This document shows positions 30,075-38,731 of a stretch of DNA of 64,000 bases, in pieces. Origin of the DNA: Gephyromycinifex aptenodytis (lineage in GTDB: Bacteria; Actinomycetota; Actinomycetes; Actinomycetales; Dermatophilaceae). Below the pieces are notes generated by a model. It was given only the letters and a program-made list of their open reading frames with translations, had not been told where the DNA came from and did no database searches. A program made the position numbers and the translations under genes. The stretch is taken from positions 558,001-622,000 of the forward strand of contig NZ_CP051155.1 of NCBI RefSeq assembly GCF_012277275.1, read 5' to 3'. Position 1 is the stretch's first letter. Each line of letters starts with the position of its first letter.

Positions 30075-31997
30075 ATGTCAGAACGCGTGACCATGCCGGC
30101 TCTTGGTGAGTCGGTCACCGAAGGCACCGTAACTACATGGCTCAAGAAGGTCGGTGACACGGTCGAGGTCGACGAGCCGCTGCTCGAGGTCTCCACCGAC
30201 AAGGTCGACACCGAGATCCCCTCCCCGGTCGCGGGAACCCTGCAAGAGATCCTCGTCGAAGAGGACGAGACCGTCGCGGTCGGCGCCGACTTGGCCGTCA
30301 TCGGCGATGGGGCGCCCTCCGGCGGCTCCGACAACTCCGATGACAGCGCCGACGCCCAGGATGAGCAGGCCTCGGCTGAGGCGGGCTCGGACACCGAGGC
30401 GAAGAAGGAGTCCGACGAGGCCGAGGCGGAGTCCAAGGAATCGGCTGAGGAGACCCCCACGGAACCCTCCGCCGCTCGCGAGGAACCCAAGAAGAAACCC
30501 GAAGCCTCATCTTCGTCGAGCACCAGCGGCGGCGAGGAAGTCACGATGCCGGCTCTGGGCGAGTCGGTCACCGAAGGCACCGTCACCACCTGGCTCAAGA
30601 AGGTCGGCGACACCGTCGAGGTCGACGAGCCGCTGCTCGAGGTCTCCACCGACAAGGTCGACACCGAGATCCCCTCCCCGGTTGCCGGCACGCTGACCAA
30701 GATCCTCGTCGAGGAAGACGAGACCGTCGCGGTCGGAGCCGCGCTGGCCATTGTCGGCGGCGAACCTGCCGGCGATGAGGACCAGGCGCAGGAGAAGGAG
30801 GAGCACGAGGAGCCCTCCGCTCAGGAGGACGTTCCCGAGCCCACCGTGGACAAGGAAGACGAGCCCGACTCGACCGCGGACAAGGAAGACGAGCCCGAGC
30901 CCGAGACCACGCCTGCGGACAAGGGCGCCGAGGAGTCCCCCAAGCAGGACTCCGCTCAGAAGTCCGTCCCGGCGGATGAGTCCAAGGAAGCCTCCAAGAA
31001 GGAAGCTGCCCAGCCGCCGAGCCAGGCCGAGGAGCAGGACGCATCGGCCTACGTCACCCCGCTGGTGCGCAAGCTCGCGGCTGACAACGACGTGGACCTG
31101 TCCACGCTGAAGGGGACCGGTGTCGGTGGCCGGATCCGAAAGCAGGACGTCCTGGACGCTGCTCGCGCAGCCGAAGAGGCGAAGAAGGCGGCTGAGGAGT
31201 CCGCCAAGGCTCCCGCGCCGCAGGCTCCTGCTGCCCAGCAGGACAGCGCCCCGGCGACGGCGCCGAGCGCTGCCACTCCCCCGCCTTCGGACAAGCGTGG
31301 CACCTCCGAGAAGATGACCCGCCTGCGCAAGGTCATCGCGCAGCGCATGGTCGAGTCCCTCTCGGTCTCAGCACAGCTGACCGCGGTCGTCGAGGTCGAC
31401 ATGTCGCGGGTGGCGGCGCTGCGGGCCAAGAACAAGGCAGAGTTCGAGCGTCGCGAAGGCGTCAAGCTGTCCTACCTGCCGTTCATCTCGTTGGCGACGG
31501 TCGAGACGCTCAAGGCCTTCCCTCAGCTCAACTCCAGTGTGGAGGGCGACTCGATCGTCTACCACGGTGGCGAGCACCTCGGGATCGCTGTGGACACCGA
31601 ACGCGGTCTGCTCGTACCGGTCATCAAGGACGCCGGCGACCTCAACATCGCCGGTATCGCTCGCAAGATTGCTGACCTTGCCGAGCGCACCCGCACCAAC
31701 AGGGTCACCCCAGATGAGCTGGGTGGTGGCACGTTCACCATCACCAACATCGGTAGCAACGGCTCACTGCTGGACACCCCGATCATCAACCAGCCGCAGG
31801 TCGGCATCCTGGGCACCGGCGCGATCGTCAAGCGTCCGGTGGTCGTCCAGGACGAGTACGGCAATGACTCCATCGCCATTCGCTCGATGTGCTACCTGGT
31901 GCTGACCTACGACCACCGCGTCGTCGACGGCGCGCTGGCCGGCAAGTTCCTCTCGACGCTGAAGAAGCGTCTGGAGGAAGGCGCCTTCGAGGTCTGA
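30075..31997 (+). CDS. sucB: 2-oxoglutarate dehydrogenase E2, dihydrolipoamide succinyltransferase type
   Basis: Acyltransferase core of a 2-oxoacid dehydrogenase complex. 640 aa. Two nearly identical lipoyl domains (about 1-80 and 152-231) with lipoylated Lys43 and Lys194 in STDKVDTE, long Ala/Pro/Glu-rich linkers, a peripheral subunit-binding domain (about 326-366, [23 protein letters not shown]), and the catalytic domain ending DHRVVDGA. It resembles the actinobacterial SucB/DlaT class, which may serve pyruvate as well as 2-oxoglutarate dehydrogenase; the substrate is not settled by sequence. Lipoate genes follow. Confidence 0.93.
   Translation: MSERVTMPALGESVTEGTVTTWLKKVGDTVEVDEPLLEVSTDKVDTEIPSPVAGTLQEILVEEDETVAVGADLAVIGDGAPSGGSDNSDDSADAQDEQASAEAGSDTEAKKESDEAEAESKESAEETPTEPSAAREEPKKKPEASSSSSTSGGEEVTMPALGESVTEGTVTTWLKKVGDTVEVDEPLLEVSTDKVDTEIPSPVAGTLTKILVEEDETVAVGAALAIVGGEPAGDEDQAQEKEEHEEPSAQEDVPEPTVDKEDEPDSTADKEDEPEPETTPADKGAEESPKQDSAQKSVPADESKEASKKEAAQPPSQAEEQDASAYVTPLVRKLAADNDVDLSTLKGTGVGGRIRKQDVLDAARAAEEAKKAAEESAKAPAPQAPAAQQDSAPATAPSAATPPPSDKRGTSEKMTRLRKVIAQRMVESLSVSAQLTAVVEVDMSRVAALRAKNKAEFERREGVKLSYLPFISLATVETLKAFPQLNSSVEGDSIVYHGGEHLGIAVDTERGLLVPVIKDAGDLNIAGIARKIADLAERTRTNRVTPDELGGGTFTITNIGSNGSLLDTPIINQPQVGILGTGAIVKRPVVVQDEYGNDSIAIRSMCYLVLTYDHRVVDGALAGKFLSTLKKRLEEGAFEV
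30087..30760 (+). repeat. Near-identical duplicated lipoyl-domain DNA in sucB
   Basis: Two copies of about 215 bp (30087-30305 and 30540-30760, offset 453 bp) encode the lipoyl domains. The central part, including the lipoyl-lysine codon, is identical over roughly 68 bp, with only scattered third-position changes elsewhere. This suggests recent duplication or gene conversion. Confidence 0.9.
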
Positions 31998-32013
31998 TCT
32001 CGACGTCTCGACC

Positions 32014-32062
32014 AAGGCCAGCCCCTGACCAGCGGAGAATCCTCCGGCCGGGGGCTGGCCTT
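32014..32062 (+). terminator. Terminator after sucB
   Basis: 12-bp perfect arms AAGGCCAGCCCC / GGGGCTGGCCTT (32014-32025, 32051-32062), with a smaller CGGAG/CTCCG stem inside the loop, 16 bp past the sucB stop. Confidence 0.85.
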
Positions 32063-32141
32063 CGGTTATCTACACCGCACCCTCGCTGTGGCCTTGCGCG
32101 ATTACCGTTTGCGTCGTCACCGTTTTGCCCTAGGAGTACAC

Positions 32142-33050
32142 ATGTCACGTATCGCCCTGACCGGAGCCAGCGGGCTCATCGGCACCGCCCTGTCCAGCGC
32201 CCTGAGCGCCCGAGGCGACGAGGTGCTGCACCTGGTTCGCCGACCGGCGCGCACCGCGGCAGAGATCACGTGGAAACCCGGAAGCGACCTCGACCCGGCG
32301 GCGCTGGCGGATGTTGATGCCGTCGTGCACCTTGCCGGGGCCGGGGTCGGCGACAAACGTTGGACGCCGCAGTACCGCAAACTCATCAAGAGCTCCCGCG
32401 TGGAAGGCACCCGCACGATCGCGGCTGCGTTGGCCCGCCTCCAGCGCCCGGTACGCCTGGTAAGCGGTTCCGCGGTGGGCTTCTACGGCAGCGACCGCGC
32501 CGAGGAGGTTCTCACCGAGGACAGCGCGGCCGGGAGCGGCTTCCTCGCCGAGGTGGTCCAGGCCTGGGAAGCCCAGACCGAGCGCGCTACCCGAGCCGGT
32601 CACCCGGTGGCACTGGCCCGCACCGGCATCGTGCTCTCCCCGCAGGGCGGGGCGATGGCCAAAGTGCTGCCGTTGTCCAAGCTAGGCCTGGGTGGGCCGC
32701 TGGGCAGCGGTGAACAGTACTGGCCGTGGATCACCCTGCCCGATGAGGTCGCAGCGCTGATGCACCTCATCGACAATCCGAGCATCACCGGGCCGGTCAA
32801 CCTCGTTGCCCCTGCCCCGGAACGTCAACGGGAACTGATGCGCCTGCTCGGGGAGGCTCTCGGACGTCCGGCGGTACTGCCCGCCCCGGCGTTCGCGTTG
32901 CGCGCGGCTCTGGGTGAATTCGCCGAGGACATCCTGGGTAGCCAGCGGGTCACTCCCCCGGTGCTGCTCGCCTCGGGTTTCACCTTCACTCATCCGGATC
33001 CGCAGTCAGCGATGCGCTGGCTCGCCGACGCCGCTCGGGCGACTGCGTAG
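32142..33050 (+). CDS. TIGR01777-family NAD-dependent epimerase-like protein
   Basis: 302 aa. N-terminal Rossmann motif TGASGLIGTALSSAL and an extended SDR-like fold with HLAGAGVGDKRWTPQYRKLIKSSRVEGT and SGSAVGFYGSDRAEEVLTEDS, then the C-terminal DUF1731-type segment ending in HPDPQSAMRWL. This is the YfcH/TIGR01777 family. Substrate unknown. In mycobacteria the same gene lies between the E2 gene and lipB, so a link with lipoate or E2 metabolism is possible but unproven. The start was set by TAGGAG before ATG; the frame runs 18 codons further up. Confidence 0.9.
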   Translation: MSRIALTGASGLIGTALSSALSARGDEVLHLVRRPARTAAEITWKPGSDLDPAALADVDAVVHLAGAGVGDKRWTPQYRKLIKSSRVEGTRTIAAALARLQRPVRLVSGSAVGFYGSDRAEEVLTEDSAAGSGFLAEVVQAWEAQTERATRAGHPVALARTGIVLSPQGGAMAKVLPLSKLGLGGPLGSGEQYWPWITLPDEVAALMHLIDNPSITGPVNLVAPAPERQRELMRLLGEALGRPAVLPAPAFALRAALGEFAEDILGSQRVTPPVLLASGFTFTHPDPQSAMRWLADAARATA

Positions 33051-33053
33051 GCT
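33048..33053 (+). promoter_or_regulatory. Putative -10 element of lipB (leaderless)
   Basis: TAGGCT, 6 nt before the lipB ATG, where no Shine-Dalgarno is seen. The TAG of the preceding gene forms its first three bases. Confidence 0.35.
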
Positions 33054-33059
33054 GACCCC

Positions 33060-33710
33060 ATGCGCTTCGAACATCTCGGCTTCGCCCCTGACTACGTCGA
33101 CTACGTCCAGGCGTGGGAACGACAGAAGCAGGTGCACGCCCAGGTTGTCTCCGGAGAATTGCCTGACACCACCCTGCTGCTGGAACACGCCCAGACCTAC
33201 ACCGCGGGGAAGCGCACTGAGCCGCACGAACGCCCCTTCGACGGCACCCCCGTGGTGGAGGTCGACCGCGGCGGCAAGATCACCTGGCACGGCCCGGGGC
33301 AACTTGTGGGTTACCCGATCGTGCGGCTGGGCTCACCGGTCGATGTTGTGGCCCACGTGCGCCGCTTGGAAGAGATGATGATTCGGGTGTGCACCGATCT
33401 GGGGGTCTCGGCCGGGCGCGTGGCGGGGCGCAGCGGGGTCTGGATCAGTGCCGATGATCGCGGTCCGGAGCGCAAGATCGGGGCTATTGGGATCCGCGTC
33501 AGCCAGGATGTGACGATGCACGGCTTTGCCTTGAATGCCGATTGCGACCTGTCCTGGGGCCAAGTCATCGTGCCGTGCGGCATCGCCGATGCCGGGGTGA
33601 CGAACCTTTCCTTCGAGCTGCAGCGCCCCGTTCCGGTCTCCGAGGTCTTGCCGCTGGCAGAAAACCATCTCGCCCAGGTCCTGGACGCCGCCGCAGTCCC
33701 TTCCGCGTGA
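33060..33710 (+). CDS. lipB: Octanoyl-[ACP]:protein N-octanoyltransferase
   Basis: Moves octanoate from acyl carrier protein to lipoyl-domain lysines, the first step of lipoate assembly. 216 aa. [17 protein letters not shown] is the family signature; catalytic Lys139 ([12 protein letters not shown]) and Cys173 ([14 protein letters not shown]) are present. Lies directly before lipA and near its target sucB. It starts 9 bp after the epimerase-like gene. Confidence 0.96.
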   Translation: MRFEHLGFAPDYVDYVQAWERQKQVHAQVVSGELPDTTLLLEHAQTYTAGKRTEPHERPFDGTPVVEVDRGGKITWHGPGQLVGYPIVRLGSPVDVVAHVRRLEEMMIRVCTDLGVSAGRVAGRSGVWISADDRGPERKIGAIGIRVSQDVTMHGFALNADCDLSWGQVIVPCGIADAGVTNLSFELQRPVPVSEVLPLAENHLAQVLDAAAVPSA

Positions 33711-33825
33711 ACCCTGCGGCCGTGGCTGCCCAGCGTCGACGAGTCCGCTCCGAGGCAGGGTGGACGGGCGTCCACGTCTGTGGCGGGTACCCTGGAAAGC
33801 CCAACGTCAACCGAGGGAGTCCCGC

Positions 33826-34860
33826 GTGACTGTCGCACCAGAGGGCCGTCGGCTGTTGCGCGTCGAGGCTAAGAACGCCGAGACGCCCATCGAGCGCAAA
33901 CCCGAGTGGATTCGCACGACTGCCAAGATGGGCCCCGAATACGCTCAGCTGCACAGCATGGTCCGCAGCGGGGGGCTGCACACCGTCTGCCAGGAAGCCG
34001 GCTGCCCCAACATCTTCGAATGCTGGGAAGACCGGGAAGCGACCTTCCTCATCGGCGGCGATGTGTGTACGCGCCGCTGCGACTTCTGCGACATCGCCAC
34101 CGGGCGCCCCGTAGAGCTCGACCTGGATGAGCCTCGCCGCGTCGCCGAGTCGATCGCATCGATGGAACTGCGCTACGCCACGATCACGGGAGTGGCCCGT
34201 GATGACCGTCCCGACGGCGCCGCCGGTTTGTACGCCGACACCATTCGCGCCGTTCACGAACTCAACCCGAACACCGGCGTCGAGATCCTGCCCCCTGACT
34301 TCGGCGCCAAGCCGGAATTGGTCTCGCAGGTCTTCGACGCCCGTCCCGAGGTCTTCGCGCACAACCTGGAGACCGTGCCGCGGATCTTCAAGAGGATCCG
34401 GCCCGCGTTCACCTACGACAAGTCGCTGCGGGTCATCACGATGGCTCGCGACGCCGAACTGGTCACCAAATCCAACCTCATCCTGGGGATGGGTGAGGAG
34501 CAGGAGGAGATCGAGCAGGCCATCCGCGATCTGCGCGAAGCCGGCTGCGACATCCTCACCATCACCCAGTACCTGCGTCCATCGCCGCTGCACCACCCGA
34601 TTGCTCGTTGGGTGAAGCCGCAAGAGTTCGTCTCGTGGTCGAACTTCGCTGAAGAGATCGGCTTCTTGGGGGTCATGGCAGGCCCACTCGTGCGATCCTC
34701 CTATCGCGCGGGTCGGCTCTGGGCGCAGGCGATGCGCCGTTCCGGACGCCCGCTACCCGACAATCTCGCGCATTTGGCGCAGGGCGCTGACACCCCTGCC
34801 CGCCAGGAGGCGTCCACCCTCGTCGAACGTCGTTTGTCGTCGACCACCAAGGCCAGTTAA
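33826..34860 (+). CDS. lipA: Lipoyl synthase
   Basis: Radical-SAM enzyme inserting two sulfurs into protein-bound octanoate. 344 aa. Auxiliary 4Fe-4S cluster cysteines Cys55, Cys60, Cys66 ([12 protein letters not shown]) and radical-SAM cysteines Cys81, Cys85, Cys88 (CTRRCDFC). The C-terminal serine ligand is in [14 protein letters not shown] start with GAGGGAG site; the frame is open 22 codons further up but homology does not require it. 17 bp before the DUF4191 gene. Confidence 0.97.
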   Translation: MTVAPEGRRLLRVEAKNAETPIERKPEWIRTTAKMGPEYAQLHSMVRSGGLHTVCQEAGCPNIFECWEDREATFLIGGDVCTRRCDFCDIATGRPVELDLDEPRRVAESIASMELRYATITGVARDDRPDGAAGLYADTIRAVHELNPNTGVEILPPDFGAKPELVSQVFDARPEVFAHNLETVPRIFKRIRPAFTYDKSLRVITMARDAELVTKSNLILGMGEEQEEIEQAIRDLREAGCDILTITQYLRPSPLHHPIARWVKPQEFVSWSNFAEEIGFLGVMAGPLVRSSYRAGRLWAQAMRRSGRPLPDNLAHLAQGADTPARQEASTLVERRLSSTTKAS

Positions 34861-34877
34861 GGAGTTCCGAGCCCGCG

Positions 34878-35609
34878 ATGGCGCGCACCAAGAAAGGGGC
34901 TACCGCAGCCCCGAAGCAGAAAAAGCAACGCTTCGAGAAGCTCCGGCAGATCTATTCGCTGGCCAAGACCGATGACCCGAAGCTGCCACTGTGGCTGGTG
35001 GGGTTGTTCCTCGCGGTCATCTTTGTCGGCTTCCTCATCGGGTTGGCTACTGGCCACCCCTGGTACTGGATGTTCGTCTTCGCCCCGTTGGGGTTGCTGG
35101 CCGCGACGTTCTTCCTGTCCAAGAGGGCCGAGAAAGCTGCCTACAACGCCCTTGACGGTCGCCCTGGCGCCGCCGGTGCTGCCCTGCAGGGCTTGCGCCG
35201 AGGGTGGGCCTATCAGGAGACTCCGGTGGCGGTCGAGGGCGGCCGTTCGGCTGCGATGACCGACGCCGCGATGGTGTACCGGGCCGTCGGTCGCCCGGGT
35301 GTGGTCTTGATCGGCGAGGGTCCGACGGGCCGCGCGACCAAGCTGCTCACTTCGGAGCGTCGCAAGGTTCAGCGCCTGACCCCGAACGTGCCGGTGACGG
35401 TGTACCGGATCGGCTCCGGCGAGGGCGAGGGCGTTGTCACTCCCCGGGAGTTGGTCCGCCGGATGGGCAAGTTGAAGAACACCATCACCAAGCACGAGGT
35501 GACCGAAGTGGACCGTCGGCTCCGGGCCTTGGGTGCCCAGCGCCCCCCGATCCCGGCCGGGATCGACCCTGCGAAGGTGCGTTCGATGGGCCGCGGTCAA
35601 CGGCGCTGA
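34878..35609 (+). CDS. DUF4191 membrane protein
   Basis: 243 aa. Basic N-terminal head (1-35), two membrane helices (about 37-57 and 60-82), then a cytosolic domain with KRAEKAAYNALDGRPGAAGAALQGLRRGW, GRPGVVLIGEG and a basic C-terminus. Matches DUF4191, found beside lipA in Actinobacteria. Function unknown. Ends at an 18-bp perfect hairpin. Confidence 0.9.
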   Translation: MARTKKGATAAPKQKKQRFEKLRQIYSLAKTDDPKLPLWLVGLFLAVIFVGFLIGLATGHPWYWMFVFAPLGLLAATFFLSKRAEKAAYNALDGRPGAAGAALQGLRRGWAYQETPVAVEGGRSAAMTDAAMVYRAVGRPGVVLIGEGPTGRATKLLTSERRKVQRLTPNVPVTVYRIGSGEGEGVVTPRELVRRMGKLKNTITKHEVTEVDRRLRALGAQRPPIPAGIDPAKVRSMGRGQRR

Positions 35610-35621
35610 TTCACGACCTGT

Positions 35622-35661
35622 CGAAAGGGGGCCCACCGCGCTTGCGGTGGGCCCCCTTTCG
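35622..35661. terminator. Bidirectional terminator, perfect 18-bp stem
   Basis: 35622-35639 pairs exactly with 35644-35661 around a GCTT loop. The upper strand ends in CCCCCTTTCG and the reverse complement has the same ending, so both the DUF4191 and rdd transcripts can stop here. Confidence 0.9.
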
Positions 35662-35683
35662 TTCACGGTGCGCGTGGTGGGGT

Positions 35684-36145
35684 TCAAGTACGGATGAGCA
35701 TGGTGCCGACGAGTTGGTCGTGCAGTCCGCGCTGATCGCGGTCGGCGATGAGGGCGGGGATGAACAACCCGAGCAGGACTGTGCGCCCCAGCGCTCGCAG
35801 CGGTCCGGGCCAGCCGCCGTCCAGGCGGACCAGGCGCATCCCGAGCAGGCGGTGGCCCATCGTGTACCCGCCGGTGCCGACCATGAGCAGGTGCATCACC
35901 AGAAAGGCGAGGGTGGGTAGGAACACTCCGAGGCCACCCTCGCCCTGGCGGTAGCCGAGCAGACCCATCGCGATGATCTGGCACAGCACTCCGTCGACGA
36001 AGAAGGCGATGAGGCGCCGGCCGAAGGTGGGCATCGAACCGGGGCCGTGTTCGGGCAGGCCGAGTCGGCGCCCTGGATAGTCTTCTGGATCTTCTCGCCG
36101 GGGCGGCCCGGAGAGCCAGGAGCCGATGTCTGAGCGGTCTACCAC
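35684..36145 (-). CDS. RDD-family membrane protein
   Basis: 153 aa from GTG (MVDRSDIGSWLSGPP). Hydrophilic head, then RDD-type helices with FGRRLIAFFVDGVLC (the family's Arg-Asp pattern appears as R..FF.D) and GYTMGHRLLGMRLVRLDGG. RDD proteins are proposed transporters or ion/proton antiporters. Located between DUF4191 and glnA as in mycobacteria. The reading frame continues upstream without a stop into transposase debris, so a longer annotation would be artefactual. Confidence 0.87.
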   Translation of the reverse strand: MVDRSDIGSWLSGPPRREDPEDYPGRRLGLPEHGPGSMPTFGRRLIAFFVDGVLCQIIAMGLLGYRQGEGGLGVFLPTLAFLVMHLLMVGTGGYTMGHRLLGMRLVRLDGGWPGPLRALGRTVLLGLFIPALIADRDQRGLHDQLVGTMLIRT

Positions 36146-36150
36146 GTGTC

Positions 36151-36411
36151 TCACTCTAGTTTCTGTGAGTCGTTGATTCGTTGGCAGTAGCCGGCGAGCG
36201 TTTCGAAGGTCGCATCGGCGGCCTTGGTCCACACGAAGGTGGTGGGTCGGCGTTCCAGTTCTGCGCCAGGCCACGATGCCGCGTTCGAGTTCAGTCATGC
36301 AGCGGTGGGTCGAGCACTGCAGTGTGCGGCGGGCGAGTCCGGCATCCCAGCGTTCGACGGGGTGCAGCCACAAGGCCGGGGTCGGCGTGACGTGCAGGGA
36401 GTGCCAGGAGG
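36151..36411 (-). pseudogene. IS630-family transposase C-terminal fragment, frameshifted
   Basis: The minus strand encodes LHVTPTPALWLHPVERWDAG, the IS630 region around the third catalytic acid (usual form HFTPT..SWLNQVERWF). It continues with THRCMTELERGIVAW, then, after one or two single-base frame changes near 36262-36243, TTFVWTKAADATFETLAGYC and QRIND, ending in TGA at 36151-36153. The N-terminal DDE domain is missing. Asn of SWLNQVE is His here. A dead remnant ending 5 bp before the rdd start codon. Confidence 0.82.
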
Positions 36412-36590
36412 CCTGCGCTGTTCCTGGCGGAGGGACCCGCCCCCTCATTGCGGCGAATCGTGTGGTTTCGTAGGGCCGTTGAGTTGCCGCACACGGTGCA
36501 GTGTTCCTCGTGTTCCTCGAGGTGGAGGAGTCGTGACGTGCCCCGACAACGGTGCCGGGGCGTGCGGCGACGAACGAGAGGTGTGGTCAG

Positions 36591-36677
36591 ATGGTCGCTC
36601 GTCAGATCGCTGCCGTGGCGCTCAGCGCAGGGTTCAGTCTGAGTCTCGCTACCCCGGCCATGGCCGAGATCGGGTAG
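36591..36677 (+). pseudogene. Signal-peptide stub of a secreted protein
   Basis: ATG with a GAGAGG ribosome site opens a 28-codon frame that reads as a complete Sec signal peptide: a short basic start (MVARQ), a hydrophobic Ala/Leu/Ser core and an AMA cleavage site, followed after EIG by TAG. No downstream mature domain is recognisable. Best read as the 5' relic of an exported-protein gene, though a tiny peptide cannot be excluded. Confidence 0.5.
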
Positions 36678-36705
36678 GCGCAGGGGCCGGGGTGCGCTTG
36701 GTGGC

Positions 36706-36743
36706 GTAACACGCGCGAAACATGGCGGTGATGGTCAGGTAAC
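36706..36743 (+). promoter_or_regulatory. GlnR box upstream of glnA
   Basis: GTAAC-n6-GAAAC-n6-GTGAT-n6-GTAAC at 36706-36743 fits the actinobacterial GlnR consensus gTnAc-n6-GaAAc in tandem with exact 11-bp steps. It ends 75 bp before the glnA start. TAACGT at 36754-36759 could be the -10 hexamer. Predicts nitrogen-dependent control of glnA by GlnR. Confidence 0.82.
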
Positions 36744-36818
36744 GGTTGGCGACTAACGTCGTCCTCAACAGTTCGTGTTGGGGCCCGCCCTGGCGCGCCC
36801 TTCTATGAGGAGGTCGGT

Positions 36819-38243
36819 GTGTTCACCAGCCCACAAGAGGTCCTTGACTTCATCGCCAGCGAAGACGTCAAGTTCGTCGATATCCGGTTCTGCGACTTGC
36901 CGGGTGTCATGCAGCACTTCAACATTCCGGCCGAGACGGTCGATATCGACTTCTTCACCGAGGGGCAGGCCTTCGACGGGTCGTCGATCCGCGGATTCCA
37001 GGCGATCCACGAGTCGGACATGAAGCTGGTTCCGGATGTGACGACGGCCTACCTGGACCCGTTCCGGGTGGAGAAGACGCTCATTATCAACTTCTCGATC
37101 GTGGACCCGTTTACGGACGAGCCGTACAGTCGCGACCCGCGCAACATTGCGGCGAAGGCGGAGGCGTACTTGGCCTCGACGGGTATCGCGGACACGGTGT
37201 TCTTCGGCGCAGAGGCGGAGTTCTACGTCTTCGACGACATCCGTTTCGAGTGCACGCCTCAGTCGACCTTCTACAAGCTGGATTCGATCGAGGCGGCGTG
37301 GAACACCGGCCGTGAGGAGGTCGGCGGTAACCGCGGCTACAAGACGGCCTTCAAGGGCGGGTACTTCCCCGTCCCGCCGGTGGACCACTTCGCCGACATC
37401 CGGGACAAGATGTGCCTGAACATGGCCAAGGTCGGCCTGGAGGTCGAGCGCAGCCACCACGAGGTCGGCACGGCGGGTCAGCAGGAGATCAACTACCGCT
37501 TCAACTCGCTGCTGCAGGCCGGTGATGACGTGATGAAGTTCAAGTACGTCATCAAGAACACGGCCTGGGAGTACGGCAAGAGCGCGACCTTCATGCCCAA
37601 GCCACTGTTCGAGGACAACGGTTCGGGGATGCACACCCACCAGTCGTTGTGGAAGGACGGCGAGCCGCTCTTCTACGACGAGCAGGGTTACGGCGGGTTG
37701 TCGGACCTGGCGCGCTGGTACATCGGCGGTTTGTTGAAGCACGCCCCGGCGTTGTTGGCGTTCACGAACCCGTCGGCGAACTCGTATCACCGCCTGGTGC
37801 CGGGCTTTGAAGCTCCGGTGAACTTGGTGTACTCGGCGCGTAACCGTTCTGCGTGCATCCGTATCCCAGTTGCGGGGGCTTCACCGAAGGCGAAGCGGAT
37901 CGAGTTCCGGATCCCGGACCCGTCGGCGAACCCGTATTTGTCGTTTGCGGCGCAGTTGATGGCTGGTTTGGATGGCATCCGCAACCGGATTGAGCCGCCG
38001 GAGCCGATTGACAAGGACTTGTACGAGCTGCCTCCGGAGGAGCACGCGAATATTGAGCAGGTTCCGTGCACGTTGGAGGAAGTGTTGAATGCTCTGGAGG
38101 AGGACTACGAGTTCTTGCTTGAGGGTGATGTGTTCACGGAGGATTTGATTCGGACGTGGATTGATTGGAAGCGGGAGAATGAGGTGGCGCCGTTGCGGAT
38201 GCGGCCGCATCCGTACGAGTTCCAGATGTACTACGACATCTGA
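36819..38243 (+). CDS. glnA: Glutamine synthetase, type I (adenylylation-regulated)
   Basis: Makes glutamine from glutamate, ammonia and ATP as a dodecamer. 474 aa. [14 protein letters not shown], the latch region [16 protein letters not shown]-binding and active-site motifs [17 protein letters not shown] and [16 protein letters not shown]. The adenylylation site [12 protein letters not shown] gives Tyr402 as the predicted GlnE target. GTG start with GAGGAGG site. GlnR box upstream, repeat array with hairpins downstream. Main assimilatory enzyme with gltB. Confidence 0.98.
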   Translation: MFTSPQEVLDFIASEDVKFVDIRFCDLPGVMQHFNIPAETVDIDFFTEGQAFDGSSIRGFQAIHESDMKLVPDVTTAYLDPFRVEKTLIINFSIVDPFTDEPYSRDPRNIAAKAEAYLASTGIADTVFFGAEAEFYVFDDIRFECTPQSTFYKLDSIEAAWNTGREEVGGNRGYKTAFKGGYFPVPPVDHFADIRDKMCLNMAKVGLEVERSHHEVGTAGQQEINYRFNSLLQAGDDVMKFKYVIKNTAWEYGKSATFMPKPLFEDNGSGMHTHQSLWKDGEPLFYDEQGYGGLSDLARWYIGGLLKHAPALLAFTNPSANSYHRLVPGFEAPVNLVYSARNRSACIRIPVAGASPKAKRIEFRIPDPSANPYLSFAAQLMAGLDGIRNRIEPPEPIDKDLYELPPEEHANIEQVPCTLEEVLNALEEDYEFLLEGDVFTEDLIRTWIDWKRENEVAPLRMRPHPYEFQMYYDI

Positions 38244-38250
38244 GAAGGTG

Positions 38251-38518
38251 CAGCCGGTGGTAGGAGCGAGCGAAGCGAGTCTTCTGCCACCGGCGTAACC
38301 GCACTCAGATGTCGCATGAAAACAGTCATCTGACCCACACACCCGCGCGCAGCCGGTGGTAGGAGCGAGCGAAGCGAGCCTTCTGCCACCGGCGTAACCG
38401 CACTCAGATGTCGCATGAAAACAGTCATCTGACCCACACAACCGCGCGCAGCCGGTGGTAGGAGCGAGCGAAGCGAGCCTTCTGCCACCGGCGTAACCGC
38501 ACTCAGACGTCGCATGAG
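38251..38518. repeat. Three tandem 99-bp repeats (third partial) with hairpins
   Basis: Units start at 38251, 38350 and 38449; the first two are full (99 bp), the third about 70 bp. Only a few positions differ. Each unit opens with GCCGGTGG(T)AG ... CTGCCACCGGC, which can fold as a roughly 14-bp stem with a GAGCGAGCGAAGCGAGC-like loop, so the array offers three successive terminator-like hairpins starting 7 bp after the glnA stop. Because 99 is divisible by 3, the minus strand shows repeated 33-residue frames that should not be taken as genes. Confidence 0.95.
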
Positions 38519-38543
38519 GTTGGCATCTGTGTGGTCGTGTACG

Positions 38544-38570
38544 GCCCGGTAGGAGTTGCTCCTGCCGGGC
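38544..38570. terminator. Hairpin downstream of the 99-bp repeats
   Basis: GCCCGGTAGGAG (38544-38555) pairs with CTCCTGCCGGGC (38559-38570), one G-U pair, 3-nt loop. A further stop for glnA transcription, or an element of the fabH-like upstream region. Confidence 0.65.
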
Positions 38571-38731
38571 TTGTGCGTATGTGGCTGTGTACGGGCGGGC
38601 AGCTTTGGCGGTGGCGGCGGGTGTTGATGCTCACGTCATTCGGTCGAGACTTCGGGGTAGGTGGTGGTGTCAGACTCGAGGTGTAGACCGGGCCGCTGTT
38701 GGAGGGGCCCTCCAGGGAACGGAGTACTAAC

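Noticed and set aside
36146-36448. N-terminal extension of the RDD protein to 254 residues
   Set aside because: The extra 101 residues are the IS630 transposase remnant read in frame; RDD homology and the usual start begin at MVDRSDIGSW.
38231-38515. Minus-strand frame with a 33-residue peptide repeated three times
   Set aside because: It arises because the 99-bp DNA repeat is a multiple of three; every frame repeats. The DNA folds as hairpins and there is no ribosome site.
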